Shown here: piece after piece, positions 61,301 to 64,000 of the stretch
Layout of the letters: the number at the start of each line of letters is the position of its first letter
Position numbering within the stretch: position 1 is the first letter of the stretch
From: Pseudoips prasinana
Taxonomy: Eukaryota; Arthropoda; Insecta; Lepidoptera; Nolidae
Length of the DNA: 64,000 nt
Direction of reading: 5' to 3'
NCBI GenBank assembly: GCA_951640165.1
Contig: OX621236.1
Location: forward strand, 25,474,948-25,538,947
Notes under the pieces: model-generated
Seen by the model: only the letters and a program-made list of their open reading frames with translations
The model's database searches: none
What the model was told of the DNA's origin: nothing
Position numbers and translations under genes: made by a program

Positions 61301-63741
61301 AACATTTTAATACAATATTTTCTCAATTTAAGTCAATTTTGATACAGTTTTGTTTCCAACCATCCAAAGTATATGAAACATCTTTAAAACACACGGAAAA
61401 CAGGACAAATGAGGAAGTTAAGAACGTGAGAGTTACCAAATAGATGTGATTAATAAAATTATGTGCATATAAAGTTGAAGAGAAATTTAAAAGTGGCAAG
61501 AAGAGATTTAGAACTTACCTGTCTGTATGACTGGAGTAGTGGTGTGAGGAGAATGAGGATGTGAAACTGTGCTCCGCTGATATCTCCGCGTGGCCCACTG
61601 ACACGAAGCCCGACTCGTTGGAAAAACTTGAAAATATAATTAAACATGTAATATTAAACTAGAACGTTAAAACTATTAGGTATTTTATGGAATGTTTGAT
61701 TGAAAATAGTTATTTCCAAACAGTTATTTCATCCTTAATATTATAAATTTGAAATTAACTTTGTCTGTCGCGTTTTCACGCCAAAACTGCTGAACCGATT
61801 TAAATCAAATTTTGTACACAGATAGTCTAAAGCCTGAGAAAATACATAGGCTACTTTTTAAGACGAAAAATGTGTTGTAAGAGGTTGAAAGAGGATTTGT
61901 GTAAAGTTGTGTAGCGCTGCGTGGTACGACGCGGTGTAGGTAGGGAAGTATGCTTAAGTGTGCAGACATGTTATGACAGACGACTGCGCCACACGCATAC
62001 GATTACTGATTTTCGAATATTACCCAGACACTATTGCACACGGACGAAGTTTCGGGCACAGCTAGTATATCATGTCTCGTATATATACTAGGAATATCAG
62101 TAGAAAATCCAACAAGGAAACAATACTGTACGAATTGCATTCTATAACCGCAAGCAGGAAAATAACACGTGTTGTTGAAAATAAAGTGTGACAAAAAACC
62201 AACATGCTTGGTGATTCTAATGGTCTATCAACATAAGGCCGTGTCAAGCAGTCAATAGTTTTGTTCAATCATGTGTATGTGATAGCCGGTGCCTGATTAG
62301 CCCTTGCTAAAATTTGCGTGCTAGACCTAAGCCTATGGGACAAGACCATAGTTGCAGAAGAACATCAAGATTTAAAAAAAATACTAAGCATATAGTCCTA
62401 CCGTTATAAATTGGAGTAATAATATAAGTTGGGTATTAAATAGGTCTTGTGGGTGGCCAGGGCTTAGAGACTAGGTTTATTTATAACAGCAGGTCCTTAA
62501 AAAAGTAGCAAACTGCGAAATCAAACCACTCTAACAGTTTACATAGTAGTATTAGGTTTTTGGTACTTGGTGACTAAAGTGTGGTCGCCGGGCAGGAAAA
62601 GCCACACTTGAATATTGACTTCTTAAAAGATTGCAAACCTATTAACTGCCACGGTGAGGTCTGTTGTTCTCTTTCCAATATTTCATATTAACTCAAAAAA
62701 TGTTTATGTCTACTGTCAGTAGGTAACGTGGTAATTTTACTAACTTATACCTGCTTCGCGACCGCACTTTACCTAAATAAAAAATGTTTATGACTACTGT
62801 CAGTAGGTAACGTGGTAATTTTACTAACTTGTACCTGCTTCGCAACCGCACTTTACCTAAATAAAAAATGTTTATGACTACTGTCAGTAGCTAACGTGGT
62901 AATTTTACTAACTTGTACCTGCTTCGCAACCGCACTTTACCTAAATAAAAAATGTTTATGACTACTGTCAGTAGGTAACGTGGTAATTTTACTATCTTGT
63001 ACCTGCTTCGCGACCGCACTTTACCTAAATAAAAAATGTTTATGACTACTGTCAGTAGGTAACGTGGTAATTTTACTAACTTGTACCTGCTTCGCAACCG
63101 CACTTTACCTAAATAAAAAATGTTTATGACTACTGTCAGTAGGTAACGTGGTAATTTTACTATCTTGTACCTGCTTCGCGACCACACTTTACCTAAATAA
63201 AAAATGTTTATGACTACTGTCAGTAGGTAAAGTGGTAATTTAGCTAACTTGTTCCTGCATCGCGACCGCACTTTACCTAAATAAAAAAATTATATGACTA
63301 CTGTCAGTAGATAACGTGGTAATTTTACTATCTTGTTCCTGCTTCGCGACCGCACTTTACCTAAATAACTTGTATATTGACCACTTTTTAAGGGATTGCA
63401 AACCTATTAACTGCGACCTTAAGGTCTGTTTTTCTCTATCAAATATTTTATATTAACTTCTTCATGCTTCGCGACCGCACTTTACCTAAATACCGTTTTA
63501 TATGAGTTGGCTAAGATTATTTTAAGTTTTTTATTTGACTACTAGATATATGAGTTACAGGTGTACAGCCTAATAGCGGGCGGAAGCTGGTGTTAAATAA
63601 AATAAAAAAGCACACATACATACTGGCTAACATACCGATTGTGGTTTGAATGCGCGTGCGCGTGCAGAGAATTCATGTGCGACTCGTGAGACTCCACCGA
63701 CGTACGTAGGTCATTTGTGTTGTTGCAGCTACATGTTATAC
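43221..63741 (-). CDS. C3G: C3G/RAPGEF1-type Rap guanine nucleotide exchange factor, 3' 17 exons (5' end outside window)
   Basis: Join, 5' to 3' on the minus strand: 63636-63741, 61519-61626, 60740-60850, 59350-59460, 57648-57748, 53862-53970, 52627-52728, 51750-51843, 50660-50755, 50465-50575, 49308-49536, 46871-47030, 46392-46530, 46065-46307, 44884-45137, 43604-43735, 43221-43395. Every intron is GT-AG and every phase closes, giving 792 complete residues before TAG at 43221. Order: Ser/His-rich N-part, three PxLPxK motifs, an IMAYMEMF segment, a RasGEF_N region (QEAFLATYRTW) and a CDC25 domain (SPNLTRFTEHFNKMSYW, LRKMNNFNSYLALVSALDS, IDSSSSFRTYR, DLTFVHIGNPD). This architecture is C3G, which is brought to the membrane by Crk SH3 and loads Rap1 with GTP. 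The start codon lies right of the window. Introns carry two MITE copies, a 5S-like SINE, a satellite and several hairpins. Confidence 0.93.
43938..44123. repeat. Imperfect foldback element of ~80-bp arms
   Basis: The left part (tatgtggtaacgacg, accccatttca, gggaggtgtagaactcttcc, acgggctatagcgtctct) is mirrored on the right (agagacgctatgtagcccgt, gggacgactacaacacctcc, gaaatgggtgatgacg, caccacata). The inner 18-20 bp are nearly perfect. It lies in the C3G intron between 43735 and 44884. It could be a MITE or an RNA hairpin. Confidence 0.85.
45228..45359. mobile_element. Inverted-repeat MITE, copy 2
   Basis: Copy of the 27668-27804 element: gtacagtcgccagcatatca ... ccaattgaaagtgaacctta ... gatagattggggtagct ... 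gctgtacc. The right arm has lost a few bases. It is in a C3G intron, within 100 bp of the 44884-45137 exon. Confidence 0.88.
45639..45709. repeat. Near-perfect 34-bp hairpin with 3-nt loop
   Basis: atgtaaataacccgactttc... at 45639-45672 pairs with 45676-45709 with one mismatch around the loop att. It is intronic to C3G. Confidence 0.92.
46392..49536 (-). CDS. C3G: C3G RasGEF_N (REM) region exons
   Basis: Exons 49308-49536, 46871-47030 and 46392-46530. The first gives an acidic linker (SSSPVPPESDDIILQTDISA) and then HPDALIVLATKATK, where the REM region of C3G starts. The second gives DFAYQEAFLATYRTWVSPSG and RPHELRSTLSLLTRVVADLT. The third gives DLDCSLMQEIMVFIYWLVEA and EELIIAKALRQILVDK. REM segments stabilise the catalytic helical hairpin in this family. 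A microexon candidate lies between the first two. Confidence 0.88.
47633..47644 (-). CDS. C3G: Candidate 12-nt in-frame microexon of C3G
   Basis: On the minus strand gctttcactttacag | AAACGGACGAGT | gtaagtggtt gives a 12-nt exon between a pyrimidine-rich acceptor and a near-consensus donor. It fits between exons 49308-49536 (ending phase 1, G) and 46871-47030 (starting AC). Skipping gives KATK-D-FAYQEAF; inclusion gives KATK-ETDEY-FAYQEAF, so the frame is kept and four residues are added. A TGC lies about 14 nt before the acceptor, the position bound by SRRM-type microexon activators. The insertion falls in the loop before the QEAFL helix of the REM region. No transcript evidence is available to me. 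Confidence 0.55.
47645..49307. other. C3G intron sequence, no further feature seen
   Basis: AT-rich intron between the microexon candidate and exon 49308-49536. I see no repeat of the families named elsewhere and no further exon that would fit phase. Confidence 0.4.
49740..50003. mobile_element. Interspersed repeat, relative of 8624-9140
   Basis: Starts near cttcgctgtctgtctgtccg and ends tacggaacccagcaagtccg followed by actcgtacttggccgg and a T run. It is shorter than the 8624-9140 copy and lacks the C tract. It is in the C3G intron between 49536 and 50465. Confidence 0.65.
50465..63741 (-). CDS. C3G: C3G N-terminal regulatory exons with three Crk-SH3-type motifs
   Basis: Ten exons encode a mostly disordered region. 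Three motifs fit PxLPxK, the ligand of the Crk N-terminal SH3 domain first defined in C3G: PPELPVKTRR (59397-59426), PPPLPLKKK (57652-57678) and PPALPPKMKK (51753-51782). Between the second and third lies IMAYMEMFGN, a block shared with vertebrate C3G after its own proline motif. Exons 61519-61626 and 63636-63741 are Ser- and His-rich (e.g. SFTSSFSSHHYSSHTD). Many of these exons are close to 100-111 nt long. Any exons further 5' are outside the window. Confidence 0.85.
50836..50979. mobile_element. Inverted-repeat MITE, copy 3
   Basis: ggtacagacgacagcacatc ... ccaatctgtcaaatttc ... ttgacagattggggtagctg, gatgtgctggcgtctgtacc. It is the most complete copy, in the C3G intron about 80 bp upstream of exon 50660-50755. 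Confidence 0.92.
51216..51486. repeat. Tandem pair, each with its own palindrome
   Basis: Copy 1 (51216-51336) and copy 2 (51337-51486) both run ttttgt.tgaagtcaatgtg ... agtgcctaaggtaagt ... gcaccgcgtgttttg. Copy 1 has a perfect 22-bp palindrome (taagtttgaaatttacgtaa, 51273-51294 and 51300-51321). In copy 2 the central tttacgtaaatagtgaa unit is itself repeated, so copy 2 is longer. Confidence 0.9.
52155..52402. mobile_element. Lepidopteran interspersed element, relative of 61735-62068
   Basis: Starts attaatattataaagaggta, has ctactgaaccgattttcaaa, and ends aattccgggggcactgctag. The order and ending match 61735-62068. It lies in the C3G intron between 51843 and 52627. Confidence 0.6.
52422..52537. 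repeat. Inverted repeat of 33-bp arms
   Basis: acattgtttacagatattaa (52422-52454 arm) pairs with 52505-52537 (aaggttagtcgcgttaatac...), nearly perfect around a 50-nt spacer containing ggtcgaaacgtcgggaaa. It directly follows the element at 52155-52402. Confidence 0.88.
56972..57056. repeat. Five perfect copies of a 17-bp unit
   Basis: The unit ggggctctcatttctta is repeated five times without a mismatch (85 bp). It lies in a C3G intron. Confidence 0.95.
57207..57307. repeat. 101-nt imperfect hairpin, pre-miRNA-like shape
   Basis: Arms 57207-57252 and 57262-57307 are 46 nt each around the loop tccctgagg. About 38-40 of 46 positions pair, with scattered mismatches and no large bulge. Ends read gtacacacgg / ccgtgtgtac. 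It is either a short MITE or a stem-loop RNA; on present evidence a MITE is at least as likely. It is about 340 bp downstream of the 57648 donor in C3G transcript sense. Confidence 0.7.
57749..59349. other. C3G intron, no further feature seen
   Basis: AT-rich intron with no recognised repeat of the families above and no additional exon that fits phase. Confidence 0.4.
59810..60025 (+). mobile_element. Diverged 5S-like SINE, copy 3
   Basis: Its start (ctggtctgtaagcgatcagt) and its end (ttaagccatgttagaggcct, cttgaataactctgacaca) correspond to copies 1 and 2. The 5S-like centre is replaced or badly decayed. It lies in the C3G intron between 59460 and 60740. Confidence 0.55.
61735..62068. mobile_element. 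Lepidopteran interspersed element
   Basis: Starts taatattataaatttgaaat, then ctttgtctgtcgcgttttca, ctgctgaaccgatttaaatc, and ends gaagtttcgggcacagctag. Relative of 52155-52402. It is in the C3G intron between 61626 and 63636. Confidence 0.6.
62701..63368. repeat. 84-bp satellite, eight tandem units
   Basis: Unit starts tgtttatgactactgtcagt and ends cgcactttacctaaataaaa. Starts fall at 62701, 62785, 62869, 62953, 63037, 63121, 63205 and 63289, exactly 84 bp apart. A partial unit recurs at about 63456-63490. Because 84 is a multiple of three, a minus-strand frame stays open for 126 codons, but this is a by-product. Flanks 62629-62693 and 63393-63455 are also copies of each other (gattgcaaacctattaactg). 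It lies in the first C3G intron of the window. Confidence 0.95.
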
Positions 63742-64000
63742 CTGAAACAACCACACAAATTTGATATAACAACAAAATTAGTATGATTAAAACATAAAAA
63801 TAATTAACACAATTTAGTCTGGGATAAGTTTGTCTAATATAATTTAATATTTTTGAATACATCAAACTTGCTTAAACCTACATTATAAACCATTACAATT
63901 GATAGATTTGTAAGGGTGCAAATCCTGGTACAATACAGATAAATATTTTACAGATAGAAATAAGTACTATTATCGATATATGTTATCAACGTATCTATAC

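Noticed and set aside
62891..63271. 126-codon minus-strand frame with repeated LLTVVINIFYLGKV
   Set aside because: It is the translation of the 84-bp satellite; the period is divisible by three, so an open frame follows automatically.

Overview
The window looks like nuclear DNA of a moth or butterfly. It is AT-rich, its genes are split by GT-AG introns, and its repeats (tRNA-headed SINEs, a 5S-rRNA-headed SINE, small terminal-inverted-repeat elements, LINE relics) resemble those I associate with lepidopteran genomes. The order is inferred from recognition of families, not from a search.

Layout. Three gene loci are supported, all on the minus strand. (1) 3113-5206 is an uninterrupted LRSAM1-type E3 ubiquitin ligase (LRRs, coiled coil, SAM, PSAP motif, C-terminal RING). 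(2) 10177-16466 and 29797-36110 are two six-exon astacin (M12A) metalloproteases in tandem with identical intron phases. The first has a 358-residue Tyr-rich tail and a Leu in place of the Met-turn Met; the second is compact and canonical. (3) 43221-63741 holds the 3' 17 exons of a C3G/RAPGEF1-type Rap guanine nucleotide exchange factor, with three Crk-SH3-type proline motifs, the RasGEF_N region and a complete CDC25 domain; its 5' end lies beyond the right edge. A 12-nt in-frame microexon candidate (47633-47644) sits in the RasGEF_N region. I built all exon joins by hand from splice sites and reading phase, and the phases close without conflict in all three multi-exon models.

The rest is intergenic or intronic DNA full of repeats: two tRNA-SINE families (five and four copies), a third single SINE, three copies of a 5S-like SINE (one nested in a tRNA-SINE with a 13-bp target duplication), three copies of a ~140-bp inverted-repeat MITE, a 2.4-kb element with 43-bp TIRs, LINE relics, an 84-bp satellite in a C3G intron, and several near-perfect hairpins, the largest with 107-bp identical arms.

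The three loci have no evident shared pathway: LRSAM1 relatives act in ubiquitin-dependent sorting and autophagy, astacins are secreted proteases, and C3G relays Crk-adaptor signals to Rap1. No bacterial-type system, CRISPR array or operon is present. The most notable leads are the C3G microexon, an upstream LRSAM1 start that would create a myristoylation-type N-terminus, the altered Met-turn, the triplicated C3G terminal exon, and the 107-bp palindrome.
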